Source of the DNA: Thermoplasmata archaeon
Lineage (GTDB): Archaea > Thermoplasmatota > Thermoplasmata > Halarchaeoplasmatales > Halarchaeoplasmataceae
Reading direction: 5' to 3'
DNA: 64,000 nucleotides
Assembly (NCBI GenBank): GCA_003560595.1
Contig: PWKY01000033.1
Location: forward strand, 1 to 64,000
Below, piece after piece: positions 36,017-45,330 of the stretch; position 1 is the stretch's first letter; each line of letters opens with the position of its first letter. The translations under genes and the position numbers were made by a program. The notes beneath the pieces were generated by a model. The model saw only the letters and a list, made by a program, of their open reading frames with translations, was not told where the DNA came from and ran no database searches.

Positions 36017-36724
36017 ATGTACGGTGATCATGAACTGCCGTTCCATCTCCAAAACGGGGATTTCTCAATAAAAACTGAAGGATCGGGGGATGGTTTTACT
36101 TATACAAGAGATGTAAAAGAGGATATAGTTTCTAAACATATCCTTACAGATACTGGGGTAGTCAATATTTCCCCCATAGAACCGCTTAACTTACCGATGG
36201 AGCTAACCAACGCATTACTCATCGAACTAGATACATCGGTTATAATAAAACCAAGGTCTAAAAGGAAGTTGTTTTTGAGTTTTCCTGTAGAAGTTGGTGT
36301 TTCGCTCCCCTCTAACAAGGGACAAAAGATAGTAGATATTTTCTCTCTTGTAAAACCAAAATACACACTTTACGGAGATGTGAGCACCGGTAAGATATGT
36401 AAACACCATAAAAGCCAGGTATATCCAGAGATACCTAAAAAAAACATCTACCATGAAGGTATCATAGAACTATCAGTCAAAAACAACAGCTTGGATTGGG
36501 TCGAAGTACACAATGTTGTTTTCAATGCCTTCGGGATGAAGATATACTACGATGATGAGATAGTAGGTATGAAGGCCAGGATGTTGATAAAAACAGAAGA
36601 TATATCGTTCACGGATTTTGTTGATAAGCCTCTTAAAAAAGGGATGAAAAAGGGTGTAGAATTATATATAAAAGAAAAACAACATTTGAAGGGTAACCGA
36701 TTCATAATGGAGGGTGGATTATGA
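36017..36724 (+). CDS. DUF432 family protein
   Basis: The 235-residue soluble beta-rich protein matches DUF432, seen across archaea next to MscS channels. 'YGDHELPFHLQNGD' starts it and 'PIEPLNLPMELTNALLIELD' is in the middle. I chose the ATG at 36017, since 'CATATAAA' about 25 nt upstream fits a leaderless start. The reading frame is open from a GTG 15 nt earlier. The stop overlaps the MscS ATG by 4 nt, so the two are coupled. Confidence 0.85.
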   Translation: MYGDHELPFHLQNGDFSIKTEGSGDGFTYTRDVKEDIVSKHILTDTGVVNISPIEPLNLPMELTNALLIELDTSVIIKPRSKRKLFLSFPVEVGVSLPSNKGQKIVDIFSLVKPKYTLYGDVSTGKICKHHKSQVYPEIPKKNIYHEGIIELSVKNNSLDWVEVHNVVFNAFGMKIYYDDEIVGMKARMLIKTEDISFTDFVDKPLKKGMKKGVELYIKEKQHLKGNRFIMEGGL

Positions 36725-37539
36725 TATTGGAAAGGGTTTTGTACGGTGATGTAACAGTTTACGATCTGCTTATTTCATTGATCATCCTTTTGGCGGCCAC
36801 GGTCATAGGGAAGGCCATCGCCCTTAACACGAAAAGGGTTTTCAAAGACATGTCCAAGGATAGGTATTCCACCATATCTAAAGTGATCTACTATTCCTTC
36901 GTTATAGCGGGAGTGCTGATAATCCTACCCAGGCTCGAAGTTAATTTATCCGGGCTATTAGTGGCTGGTGGACTGATGGCTATAGTTATCGGTTTCGCCA
37001 GTCAGAGTATAGTTACGAACTTGATATCAGGAATATTTCTAAGCATTGAAAAACCGTTAAAAGTGGAAGACGTGGTGAGCATCGGGAGCGGTGAAGGTAC
37101 CATGGGGATGGTGGAAGATATCAGGATCATCTCTACCACGGTGAGGACATTCGACGGAGTATACGTTAGGATACCAAATGAAAAGGTATTCACCAACAGT
37201 ATCACCAACTACATGGAGAACGTAGCTAGAAGGTTCGAATACGTGGTAGGTATAAGGTACAGTGATGACGCCGACGAAGCCGTCGAGATAATAAAGGGTC
37301 TCATCGAGGATCATCCACTGGCTCTAGTGAATCCACCACCACAGATCTTCGTCCAAAGTCTAGGGTCTAGCTCCGTAGATATCACCGTGAGGATATGGTC
37401 ACCCTCAACACAGTGGTTCCGTGTACGTATGGAGTTACTTTGGAAGATAAAGAAAACCCTGGAGGAAAATGATATCAAAGTGCCGTTCAACCAGCAGGAA
37501 GTATGGTTCTTGAACGACATGAAGATAAAAAATAAGTAA
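36721..37539 (+). CDS. MscS-type mechanosensitive ion channel
   Basis: The 272-residue protein has three membrane helices (about 11-32, 55-72 and 80-100), the third being the Gly/Ala-rich pore helix 'LVAGGLMAIVIGFASQSI'. A cytosolic MscS beta domain follows with 'VEDVVSIGSGEGTMGMVEDI' and the 'RIPNEKVFTNSITNY' motif. It releases solutes when membrane tension rises. It is coupled to DUF432. Confidence 0.93.
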   Translation: MILERVLYGDVTVYDLLISLIILLAATVIGKAIALNTKRVFKDMSKDRYSTISKVIYYSFVIAGVLIILPRLEVNLSGLLVAGGLMAIVIGFASQSIVTNLISGIFLSIEKPLKVEDVVSIGSGEGTMGMVEDIRIISTTVRTFDGVYVRIPNEKVFTNSITNYMENVARRFEYVVGIRYSDDADEAVEIIKGLIEDHPLALVNPPPQIFVQSLGSSSVDITVRIWSPSTQWFRVRMELLWKIKKTLEENDIKVPFNQQEVWFLNDMKIKNK

Positions 37540-37583
37540 AGCGATAGGGGAAATCTTTTAAAATATGACCACTCTATATTCCC

Positions 37584-39095
37584 ATGGATGGGATCTGTCT
37601 GACGGATCATGAAAAAGAAGATTCGGAGTCTGCAATGGAACAAGAGAAGAACTCCACCGGAGATATGATAGGGATAACCTTCGGTGATGTTGGCATAACT
37701 TCACTCAAGTGTAACGTTTGTAAACCTGTGGATAAAGGTGAGTATGTTATGATGGCCCACCCCACTGCGGATTGGGTACTAGGTCAAGTAGAGAGTGTAG
37801 AAAGAAAAACCAACGTATCTGTTGAGATGGCCATGGAGCTATCCATGGGTGAAGAGGTGGATATAGAGGAAACCGTCATCGCCCATATAAAGGTTATAGG
37901 GTTCAGAGATAATAGAGGATTATTGAAAACTCCTGGCAACCCATTTAGGGCAGGAGAAAAGATCCACATCGCAGAAGACGATCTGATCAGGGATGTTTTA
38001 GGACTCAAAGATGATGAAAATGGTGCTTTTGTAGGAAGACTTAGGGGTCATGACATAGACGTTAAGCTGAACATAAACACCATGGCACAGAAGCATCTAT
38101 CGGTACTAGCAAAAACGGGGAGTGGAAAGAGTTACACGACCGGAGTTATAATCGAGGAGATGATGAAAAACAACGTAACCATGGTTATCCTTGATCCCCA
38201 TGGAGAATACTCTTCCCTTGCAAAGGCCGGGAATGTGAGTACAAATGATTTTGGAGTTAAACCACGAGGATATGGGGATATCATAACTGAGTTCTCTCCA
38301 GACCCCGAGATCAATCCTGGTGCCAAACCACTTAAATTCTCCTTCAGAAACATGAAACCTCGTAAGATACTGGAGATGGTCGGTGTAAACAAAACACAAT
38401 CAAACGTTGGGGCTTTGGACGGTGCGATGTCACGTCTGGCGGCGTCCAAGGGATTTTACAGCATATCCGATGTGATACGTCTGTTAAAAGAAAATGAAGA
38501 GGGTGATTCATCCAGTGTGATCTCCGGATTGGAAACACTTGATTCCAAAGGGATCTTCGCCGCTAGAGGTACACGTATGGACGACATAGTTAGAGAAGGA
38601 AAGAACGCTATAATCAATCTAAAAGGTAGCGAACCCGACGTACAGGCCTTCGTAGTTTGCCGTCTATCAACAGCACTTTTCGAACTAAGAAAGAGGAACA
38701 AGATACCGCCAATGATGATGTTCGCCGAAGAAGCCCATAATTTCTGCCCACAGAGGGGGAAAACCGAGTCTTCGGAGATCTTTCAAACCATCGCCAGTGA
38801 GGGTAGAAAGTTCGGTCTAGGCTTGGGTATAATCACACAGCGACCTGCTAAAGTAGATAAGAACGTACTCAGTCAGTGCAATACACAGCTTATATTAAAA
38901 GTGACCAATCCAAACGATCTTAAAGCTATAGAGTCATCCGTTGAAGGTTTGAGTAAGGAGATGGCGGAAGAAGTACAGAGACTCTCCATCGGTGAAGCCA
39001 TCGTCTCCGGCGGAGGGCTTTCTGAACCGCTTTTTTTAGAGGTACGCCCTAGGGAGAGCAAAGACGGTGGATCGTCTATCAGGGTTGTGGGATAA
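37584..39095 (+). CDS. HerA-like hexameric ATPase/helicase
   Basis: The 503-residue protein has an N-terminal HAS-barrel and a FtsK/HerA ATPase core: Walker A 'KTGSGKSYTTG' near 175, Walker B 'MMMFAEEAHNF' near 375 and a conserved 'QRPAKV' segment later. HerA pumps DNA for end resection with the nuclease NurA. No NurA gene is adjacent. The first 25 residues are charged and outside the family. It lies 45 nt after mscS. Confidence 0.85.
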   Translation: MDGICLTDHEKEDSESAMEQEKNSTGDMIGITFGDVGITSLKCNVCKPVDKGEYVMMAHPTADWVLGQVESVERKTNVSVEMAMELSMGEEVDIEETVIAHIKVIGFRDNRGLLKTPGNPFRAGEKIHIAEDDLIRDVLGLKDDENGAFVGRLRGHDIDVKLNINTMAQKHLSVLAKTGSGKSYTTGVIIEEMMKNNVTMVILDPHGEYSSLAKAGNVSTNDFGVKPRGYGDIITEFSPDPEINPGAKPLKFSFRNMKPRKILEMVGVNKTQSNVGALDGAMSRLAASKGFYSISDVIRLLKENEEGDSSSVISGLETLDSKGIFAARGTRMDDIVREGKNAIINLKGSEPDVQAFVVCRLSTALFELRKRNKIPPMMMFAEEAHNFCPQRGKTESSEIFQTIASEGRKFGLGLGIITQRPAKVDKNVLSQCNTQLILKVTNPNDLKAIESSVEGLSKEMAEEVQRLSIGEAIVSGGGLSEPLFLEVRPRESKDGGSSIRVVG

Positions 39096-39380
39096 TTGGT
39101 ATCAGAAGAACGTGTTAAGCGGTATCTAAAAAAAACTAAGACCGCTTTAGATAAGATAGATATTAATTCACCTAAACGCTCTCATCTCAGAAACATCGCT
39201 GAGGATTTTTTGAAGATGGCGGAGTGCTATTACTCCGACGCAGTACATTTTTTTGAAGAGGAAAAACTGGACGATTCCTTCGCATGTGTTAATTATGCAC
39301 ATGGTTGGCTTGATGCCGGTGCAAGACTGGGTCTCTTTGATACCGGAGAGGACGATATACTATTCACCCTGGCAGAATGA
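39096..39380 (+). CDS. DUF357 family protein
   Basis: The 94-residue all-helical protein matches DUF357, an archaeal family of unknown role, with 'RNIAEDFLKMAECYYSDA' and 'NYAHGWLDAGARLGLF'. The start is a TTG directly after the HerA TAA, so the pair is co-translated. The end overlaps the end of the convergent pantoate kinase gene by 21 nt. Confidence 0.8.
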   Translation: MVSEERVKRYLKKTKTALDKIDINSPKRSHLRNIAEDFLKMAECYYSDAVHFFEEEKLDDSFACVNYAHGWLDAGARLGLFDTGEDDILFTLAE

Positions 39381-40235
39381 GCTATCCACTATCCTTGCAC
39401 CTTTATTGTCGATGGATGTAAGATAAACCTTTTCTGGCCCTAACACTTCTATAAGATGATCATAAAGTAGATCCGTTTTACCTACAAGGAATATCGAATT
39501 GCCGATCATGGACATGCTTCCAGTCCCCATATCATCCACCCCGGAAAGGATATCTTCGATATCAGTCCTCATAAATCGGGTCTCCAGAGCGAACCTTTTT
39601 GATTGTTCGCAAAAGGTTTCAAAATCACTCTTAGGTAAGAAATCATCCATGCAGTCTTCTCCTACCAATTTTATCCACTCGCTTACCGAGGGGTCGGAAA
39701 GTATATCTGGAGTTACCAACCGACTGCCGGTTATACCTATCACCAAGTCCCTATCTTCCCTCTTAGAGATTATCTTACCATCGGGAGGTAATCCTGGTTT
39801 GATCCTGGTTTCAAAACCCCCGACCGACTGTGCTAAAACATCGCCTAAACCGGTCCTGCAGAATACTTCAGCCACATGGGCTGCTCGAACCGCCTTACTT
39901 TTATCGAGTCCTACCTCTTGACAGATAGACATCGCCGAGGACAATGCACAAGCACCACTCATACCGAAACCCTGGCTGAATGGAAGTTCGGTCTTTATAC
40001 GTATTTCTCCTCCACTCGCCAAGGAACATACCGCTTTTTCTACCACCATGAATGAAGTTTTTTCGTCGTTCACATATATGTCCCAACCGGTGCCGCCTAC
40101 CTCAACTTCGCTGTATACTCCGAGTTTAGTGCAGAATCCAGCACCTCTAGAACCTATCTTCTCCATATCTGAGAGATTTTCTGAAGGGACGAAAAATCCA
40201 GTAACATGTCCGGGACTGAAGGATGTAGAACTCAT
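39360..40235 (-). CDS. Pantoate kinase (archaeal CoA biosynthesis)
   Basis: This 291-residue GHMP kinase phosphorylates pantoate to 4-phosphopantoate, the archaeal route to CoA. The ATP-binding motif 'PFSQGFGMSGACALSSA' is near 105-121 and the C-terminal 'GTGSMSMIGNSIF' is the third GHMP motif. It follows CoaBC, with a 4-nt ATGA overlap, so the two are co-transcribed. Phosphopantothenate synthetase is not in the window. Confidence 0.88.
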   Translation of the reverse strand: MSSTSFSPGHVTGFFVPSENLSDMEKIGSRGAGFCTKLGVYSEVEVGGTGWDIYVNDEKTSFMVVEKAVCSLASGGEIRIKTELPFSQGFGMSGACALSSAMSICQEVGLDKSKAVRAAHVAEVFCRTGLGDVLAQSVGGFETRIKPGLPPDGKIISKREDRDLVIGITGSRLVTPDILSDPSVSEWIKLVGEDCMDDFLPKSDFETFCEQSKRFALETRFMRTDIEDILSGVDDMGTGSMSMIGNSIFLVGKTDLLYDHLIEVLGPEKVYLTSIDNKGARIVDSSFCQGE

Positions 40236-41407
40236 ATGCGTCTCTCTACCTCGGACAACACCCTATCCGCGATATCCCTTTTCCGGCCCTCGAACCATTT
40301 ACCTGTTCCAGTTATAAAAGCACGGGTGGTTTCGGTGCCTACATCCTTCAATGAGTTAGCTATAACTACATCGGCCCGGTTCTCTTCAACCATGATCTTC
40401 GCCTTCTCCACAGCCTCCTCTCTGCTGTCTGCAGCTTTATATGCCACTAAAAAATCCACACGATCTCTAATGGCGTCGATGAACTTTGGGAGAGGCTGAA
40501 GTTCGACTATAACCGGTTCGGTTGATGGAAGCTTACTCTTATTAACTTCTCTTACTCCAAAGTCGGATAGTGCCGCAGGAACAATTACAGTTCCGTTCAC
40601 TTCATCGGCCATAGAAAGAAGATCTTCGAATGTATCGAACGTCATTTGGGGTATCCATTCCGGCACTTCCACTGAAACGTTACCATGCCATAATTCAACA
40701 TCTGCGCCTTTCCTATAGGCCCTCTGTGCCAATTCCAAGCCGCTCCTTCCACTAGCCTTGTTTGTTATGACCCGCATGCTGTCTAGTGGCTCTTGGGTTC
40801 TTCCGGTTACTATTATTATCTTCCTACCCACCAGAGCATCACTTAACTCTCTTACCACCTCATCCAATATATGATCCCTTGAAGCCACCTTGGCGGTACC
40901 CTCTTTTACGTAAGGATCGACGAAGTGGATACCAAGATCCTTCAATTTTTTTATGTTATCCATAACAACAGGATGTTCGTACATGCTCTGATGCATGGCT
41001 GGAACTATCATCATGGGTATCCCTGATCCCATGCATGTAGTAGCAAAGGTGGTCACAGGCGTATCGTCAATTCCCTGAGCTATCTTTGATATAGTATTTG
41101 CAGTTGCAGGAGCTATCAAGTAAAGGTCTGCCTTATCTGGAACCTTTCCGCAAAAACTCACGTGCTCGACCTGACCAGTTATTTCGGTGATCGGGTCCTT
41201 TCCTGAGGCAAATTCAAGAGAATATGGGTGTATTATCTTTTGAGCCCACTCGGTCATCACACAGGTGACCTCGGCGCCTTCTCGAACCATCTCGCGAACC
41301 AATTTTACACATTCCACCGCTGCGATGCTGCCTGTGACTCCCAATACTATCTTTTTCCCCTGAAGGTCTGAGCCTTTAGAACCTCTTATATGATTGGAAG
41401 GATGCAT
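40232..41407 (-). CDS. coaBC: Bifunctional CoaBC, phosphopantothenoylcysteine synthetase/decarboxylase
   Basis: The N-terminal CoaC flavoprotein domain has 'GVTGSIAAVECVKL', the 'APATANTISKIAQGI' stretch and the 'PAMHQSMYEHP' substrate clamp. The C-terminal CoaB domain has 'TGRTQEPLDSMRVITN'. Together they convert 4-phosphopantothenate and cysteine to 4-phosphopantetheine. I use the ATG at 41407, 25-35 nt below the minus-strand AT-rich element at 41432-41443. The frame is open for 14 more residues upstream. Confidence 0.93.
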   Translation of the reverse strand: MHPSNHIRGSKGSDLQGKKIVLGVTGSIAAVECVKLVREMVREGAEVTCVMTEWAQKIIHPYSLEFASGKDPITEITGQVEHVSFCGKVPDKADLYLIAPATANTISKIAQGIDDTPVTTFATTCMGSGIPMMIVPAMHQSMYEHPVVMDNIKKLKDLGIHFVDPYVKEGTAKVASRDHILDEVVRELSDALVGRKIIIVTGRTQEPLDSMRVITNKASGRSGLELAQRAYRKGADVELWHGNVSVEVPEWIPQMTFDTFEDLLSMADEVNGTVIVPAALSDFGVREVNKSKLPSTEPVIVELQPLPKFIDAIRDRVDFLVAYKAADSREEAVEKAKIMVEENRADVVIANSLKDVGTETTRAFITGTGKWFEGRKRDIADRVLSEVERRI

Positions 41408-41492
41408 GTTATGTAGATAGGGGGCAACGTATTTTATTATTTCTCCCAATATGGCACAATATTTAACTAAGTCCTGTCTTATATTATGTTAT

Positions 41493-41714
41493 ATGGTACC
41501 ATTACTAAGTTTAGGGATACTCGTTTGTGTAGGACTCATAATTCTAGTTATAATAATATTGATAATCGCATTCTTCCTTAAACTTATGATCGCATTTTTA
41601 CCGGCTACCTTGGTGGCGATTTTGGTTTTCCTAGTGACATGGGATTGGTTCCTTGCAGGGATCTCTTTCGTAGTTGTCGCTTTGATTCTGGCGATATTCG
41701 ATAAAGCAAGGTGA
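41493..41714 (+). CDS. Small two-helix membrane protein
   Basis: The 73-residue product is almost entirely hydrophobic, with long helices near 3-27 and 30-68, the second possibly two short spans around 'TWDWF'. I recognise no family. The ATG at 41493 is about 26 nt from the 'AATATTTAAC' element, consistent with a leaderless start. It is divergent from coaBC and its stop lies 3 nt from that of the DHH nuclease. Confidence 0.6.
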   Translation: MVPLLSLGILVCVGLIILVIIILIIAFFLKLMIAFLPATLVAILVFLVTWDWFLAGISFVVVALILAIFDKAR

Positions 41715-41717
41715 GGG

Positions 41718-43040
41718 TCAATTATCGAGCATTTGGCCAACAGCGGCATCAGCGAGTTCTAAAAATTCTTCTATTTGATCTTTTGGAACCGTTGCACCGG
41801 CGGCTATGTCGTGACCTCCTCCACTGCCACCAAGTTTCTCACATATCTCTCTGCACATCGACCCCAGGTCAAGGCCCCTTTCGACCAGGTCCCGGGTACC
41901 CCTGCATGAGATATCAGCCCTATCCTTCAATAATGTGATACCAAAAGTGGGTTTACTCTGTTCAAGGAAGTAAAGCATCCCCAAGCCGGCAAGTTCCCCC
42001 TTCCTGGTCTTTTTATCTTCATAAAAAAACTGTATGTTCGAAAGACTTTTTATCCCCTGATCTTCCAACTCCTGGAGCCTTCTAACCATACTCCATCGAT
42101 AATCCTTCCTCAATTCCCTAGCTTGCTCCAATGCTTTATCATCGCCAAGGCAAAATGAAAGTGCTAAGCCCGGTTTAGATACTCTTGCACAAGAGTTTAG
42201 AAGCTTATAGAGTATGTCCATATCCATATCAAGGTCTGGATGTATATACTTGGAACCCTTGATACTATCGATAACATGGGGAGGGATATCTTTTTCCAGG
42301 AGGGATAAGATCAAAAGAGACGCTAGTTTTCTTTCTTTTTCCTTGGGAAGTTCGTCAACTGGAGCGTCAGGGTCTATATCTAGATCCTCGAGAAGCCTAT
42401 CTATCTCATCTTTTCTTCCAGATATACCTGGAAAGTAAGGATCACAGGCGTTCATCAGAGCATTTCTTATCCCATCTCCATCGAGATACAATCCCTGCCT
42501 CATACGAAGTTTCTTCTTTTCCAAAGCAGTTTCAATTATCCATTTGTTGACTCCTGAGAAACCTCCTACACCCTGTTTGTCCGCCGCCGCGCCAGCCAAT
42601 CCATATATGGCTTTAGTCCAGTTCGTCTCTTCATAAGTTATAGAGAGTAAAAACGCCAGGGTACCACCACTGACTTCTCTAGATCCATCGATGCCGAATT
42701 CATGTGGATTGATTAATACCTTATCGGACTCGACCGTTTTATCGGTGCGATGATGGTCCAGAACTATAACGGGTTCTTCTATAGAGGATATCTTCTCCAG
42801 ATGGCTGTTTCCTATGTCTGTGAATATGATCGGGAGTCCCGCGGGTATATTTTTTGGAAAAGATGATGAAAATGTGGTGTGAAAGCCTTTTTTGCTTTTC
42901 ATAAGGGTCCTGCAAAGAACGGCGGCTGCCGAGATACCATCTGCATCGTAATGGGTAACTATCCTAAATTTATCGTACTTGTCAAGTATATCAGCGGCGG
43001 ATTCTAACCGCTCTTTTAATGCATCCGGTAGGTATTGCAA
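41718..43040 (-). CDS. DHH-family RecJ-like single-strand nuclease (GAN-like)
   Basis: The 440-residue protein has the DHH domain motifs 'HYDADGISAAA' near 32, 'DIGNSH' near 75 and 'VLDHHRTD' near 95, and a C-terminal DHHA1 motif 'GGSGGGHDIAAGA' near 409. Archaeal members act with GINS as 5'-3' exonucleases in replication and repair. It starts 22 nt after rpsO stops, in the same unit, an arrangement common in archaea. Confidence 0.9.
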   Translation of the reverse strand: MQYLPDALKERLESAADILDKYDKFRIVTHYDADGISAAAVLCRTLMKSKKGFHTTFSSSFPKNIPAGLPIIFTDIGNSHLEKISSIEEPVIVLDHHRTDKTVESDKVLINPHEFGIDGSREVSGGTLAFLLSITYEETNWTKAIYGLAGAAADKQGVGGFSGVNKWIIETALEKKKLRMRQGLYLDGDGIRNALMNACDPYFPGISGRKDEIDRLLEDLDIDPDAPVDELPKEKERKLASLLILSLLEKDIPPHVIDSIKGSKYIHPDLDMDMDILYKLLNSCARVSKPGLALSFCLGDDKALEQARELRKDYRWSMVRRLQELEDQGIKSLSNIQFFYEDKKTRKGELAGLGMLYFLEQSKPTFGITLLKDRADISCRGTRDLVERGLDLGSMCREICEKLGGSGGGHDIAAGATVPKDQIEEFLELADAAVGQMLDN

Positions 43041-43062
43041 TTTTACTCCCCTTAAAGATTAT

Positions 43063-43518
43063 TTACTGAGTAAGCATCTCTGCCATGTTCCGGTTATATC
43101 TCCAACTGTCCGGTAGAACACCTTTACCTTTATAGTACTTTACCAACCTTCGGATCTTTGCTTCTATCTCTTGGAGTCCCTTTCTGTTGTGAAGGTCCTT
43201 ATTATTTTCATCCATGTGCTCGTGAAGATTGACCGCTTTTTCCATCAAAAATAGCAGGTCCTCAGGGATATCAGGGTAAACTTTTTCCTCCTTCATTATC
43301 TGAGAGATACTTTTACCGGTAACCAGTTTTACACTAGGTACACCATGTTGATCTCTTAAAGCTATACCGATCTCTCCGGAGTTCATACCCTTCTTGGCTA
43401 GACTGACTATACGTTCTACTATATCCTCCTCTCCCATGGTTACCCATTCGGGAGCTTCGGTTACGGGTGGACGTGTTGAACCGGATTTACCTCTTTTTCT
43501 TGCGTGCATTCTTGCCAT
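43063..43518 (-). CDS. rpsO: Small ribosomal subunit protein S15 (uS15)
   Basis: The 151-residue archaeal S15 has the N-terminal extension starting 'ARMHARKRGKSGSTRP' and the core 'LVKYYKGKGVLPDSWRY'. It binds 16S rRNA in the platform. It leads the rpsO-DHH nuclease unit. The length is normal for archaea and longer than bacterial S15. Confidence 0.96.
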   Translation of the reverse strand: MARMHARKRGKSGSTRPPVTEAPEWVTMGEEDIVERIVSLAKKGMNSGEIGIALRDQHGVPSVKLVTGKSISQIMKEEKVYPDIPEDLLFLMEKAVNLHEHMDENNKDLHNRKGLQEIEAKIRRLVKYYKGKGVLPDSWRYNRNMAEMLTQ

Positions 43519-43615
43519 ATTTTTGTCTCCAGATTAGTTGAAGGGATTTCGAATATAGGTACTAATACTTAAACGTGACTATCCACACTATAAATACTCC
43601 TTTTTAAACTTTGTT

Positions 43616-44074
43616 CTATGCTGAGATACCTCGGATCTTTTTTCTAATAGCGGCGATAAAGCGTTTTTTACTCGGCATCTCTATCCCCTTCTCATCACAA
43701 ACTAGTAAAAGCGCTACTTCGATCTCCAAGTTCATCTCATCTTGCTTTTTGTTGACAGCAGCCATAAGGTCGCTTCTGGATATATCGCCGTTTTTTATCG
43801 CCTCAGAAAGCATACTCGGGAACAGAGGCATTTTTTTCCCGATCTCCAAGACCTTCTTAGATGGTTTGAAGCCTATTGGGAAGTCGACGGATCTGTAGTC
43901 GAAAGTGATTTCGACATGACCCTCACTTTCTTTAACAAATCCACTTTTTTTTGCGGCCTGTAATAGTTTTTTAGATTCGGAAAGGGTGAACCACCCTAAT
44001 TCAGTGGCCGGATCATAAATGAAATCTTTTGCCTCTAATTTGGTTGTTCCCCTGCGCGAGAATAAAAATGCCAC
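43616..44074 (-). CDS. DUF2240 family protein
   Basis: The 152-residue core, with 'FIYDPATELGWFTLSESKKLL' and 'KRFIAAIRKKIRGI', matches DUF2240, an archaeal family of unknown function. The GTG at 44074 is the only canonical start in reach, but the frame remains open upstream with family-like residues 'SKDELKRT'. A strong AGGAGGTG at 44107-44114 lies five bases before an ATC at 44099-44101. The true start may therefore be that ATC, about nine codons upstream. The upstream HisA-like gene overlaps it in that case. Confidence 0.72.
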   Translation of the reverse strand: MAFLFSRRGTTKLEAKDFIYDPATELGWFTLSESKKLLQAAKKSGFVKESEGHVEITFDYRSVDFPIGFKPSKKVLEIGKKMPLFPSMLSEAIKNGDISRSDLMAAVNKKQDEMNLEIEVALLLVCDEKGIEMPSKKRFIAAIRKKIRGISA

Positions 44075-44082
44075 GGTCCTTT

Positions 44083-44733
44083 TTAATTCATCTTTTGAGA
44101 TTGCAACACCTCCTTTAATCCTAAAATCCTTCCTGTTATCATCCCTTCGATCGTCCCATCCATATCTACATTCCCTCCGATATATATATGATGATCACCT
44201 CTTTTAGCGTTCCTCAGGTTTAAAATATTTAAGGGCCCGTCACTAAGATTAGAGATGACTATCAATTCGATACCAGTATCCAGGGCTTTATTGACCAACC
44301 CCAGCATACCCATATCTTTGATCTCCTTTGAAGGAGAGAGAACTTCTCCTTCGAATATATCTATGGTAAAGATCATGCTGTCACTGATATCAACGGCATC
44401 TTTTAAAATGGATATATCCTCGATGCTCTTGGTGGATATCACGACTCTGTCGGCGCCAGACACGTATATATCTAGAAGTGTGTTCATATCATTGACCCCG
44501 CAATCGGCCCAAATTTCACGTCTAGTGCTCAGCTTATGGATCAACTCCATCTGGGGTCGGTTCGATTCTATACCGTTGATATCCACGAGATAGATCTGAT
44601 CGTAATCTTCTAGGGAATTCATAAGTGTAGATAGATCGGTTTCCTCATCTTCAATTTTAAGTTTTTCGTACTCTCCGTTGTTAACGACAACTATCTGTCC
44701 ATCTTTGAATGAAATTGCGGGTATCTCTTTCAT
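44083..44733 (-). CDS. HisA/HisF-like TIM-barrel protein, unknown function
   Basis: The 216-residue protein resembles the archaeal COG1411 group related to HisA: 'IYLVDINGIESNRPQ', 'REIWADCGVNDMNT', 'ADRVVISTKSIED' and 'HHIYIGGNVD' are barrel strands. It is too short and lacks full HisA catalytic motifs, so histidine synthesis is unlikely. Its last codons hold the ribosome binding site of DUF2240. Confidence 0.78.
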   Translation of the reverse strand: MKEIPAISFKDGQIVVVNNGEYEKLKIEDEETDLSTLMNSLEDYDQIYLVDINGIESNRPQMELIHKLSTRREIWADCGVNDMNTLLDIYVSGADRVVISTKSIEDISILKDAVDISDSMIFTIDIFEGEVLSPSKEIKDMGMLGLVNKALDTGIELIVISNLSDGPLNILNLRNAKRGDHHIYIGGNVDMDGTIEGMITGRILGLKEVLQSQKMN

Positions 44734-44772
44734 ATTATGCAGACCTATGTACTATCTTTATAAAAGATTTCT

Positions 44773-45291
44773 TTATCTAAGCAGATGATTGAGATAGGCT
44801 ATGAACTCATGAAGAGGATATCCGTTCTCCCACTTAACTTTGTAGTTCCCATGAACCGTCCTTTCTATCAAGGGTATCTTACGCTGTAGTACCTTTTGTT
44901 TTTTCTTCAAACCGGGCACGTCGAGTGTAAATATTCTCCATCGATCACCCCGTAATCCCTTTATCCTGAATGCATAAAGTGGCATCACACTACTAGCTTT
45001 GCAAACATCTATCATCCATTCCGCCTGCTCGGTGAGCCTCTCTTCATCACTAAAGTATATAACATCGTGTTTAGACGATTTTACCTCGATAGGAAAGGAT
45101 ATCTCTCCGCGTATGGCGATGAGGTCCATACCAAGGCTGCCTCCGGCTCGGACCACTAAAAAGGGTATATCCTCTATGGCCCGATATCCTTCGATCTCTT
45201 CTTTAGAACATGTTTTAGTGGTCTTTTGTAGTACCTCTTCATCAGCGGAAAGTATACCTCTGAGTTCTCTTTCGTATTTGCCAACGGCCAT
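44773..45291 (-). CDS. hjc: Holliday junction resolvase Hjc-type
   Basis: The 172-residue protein has the Hjc fold: 'VGKYERELRGIL' at the start, 'VVRAGGSLGMDLIAI' near 47 carrying the catalytic Asp, and 'SFPIEVKSSK' near 66 with the E-x-K pair. It cuts four-way DNA junctions with RadA. It is longer than typical Hjc (about 125) because of a C-terminal 60-residue extension. It follows aspS by 39 nt. Confidence 0.85.
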   Translation of the reverse strand: MAVGKYERELRGILSADEEVLQKTTKTCSKEEIEGYRAIEDIPFLVVRAGGSLGMDLIAIRGEISFPIEVKSSKHDVIYFSDEERLTEQAEWMIDVCKASSVMPLYAFRIKGLRGDRWRIFTLDVPGLKKKQKVLQRKIPLIERTVHGNYKVKWENGYPLHEFIAYLNHLLR

Positions 45292-45330
45292 GGTACCTGA
45301 TGGATCCCTTTGTTTATAGGTATATCGCTC

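Noticed and set aside
37584-39095. HerA-NurA resection operon
   Set aside because: The ATPase is HerA-like but no NurA-type nuclease gene is adjacent. The next gene is DUF357.
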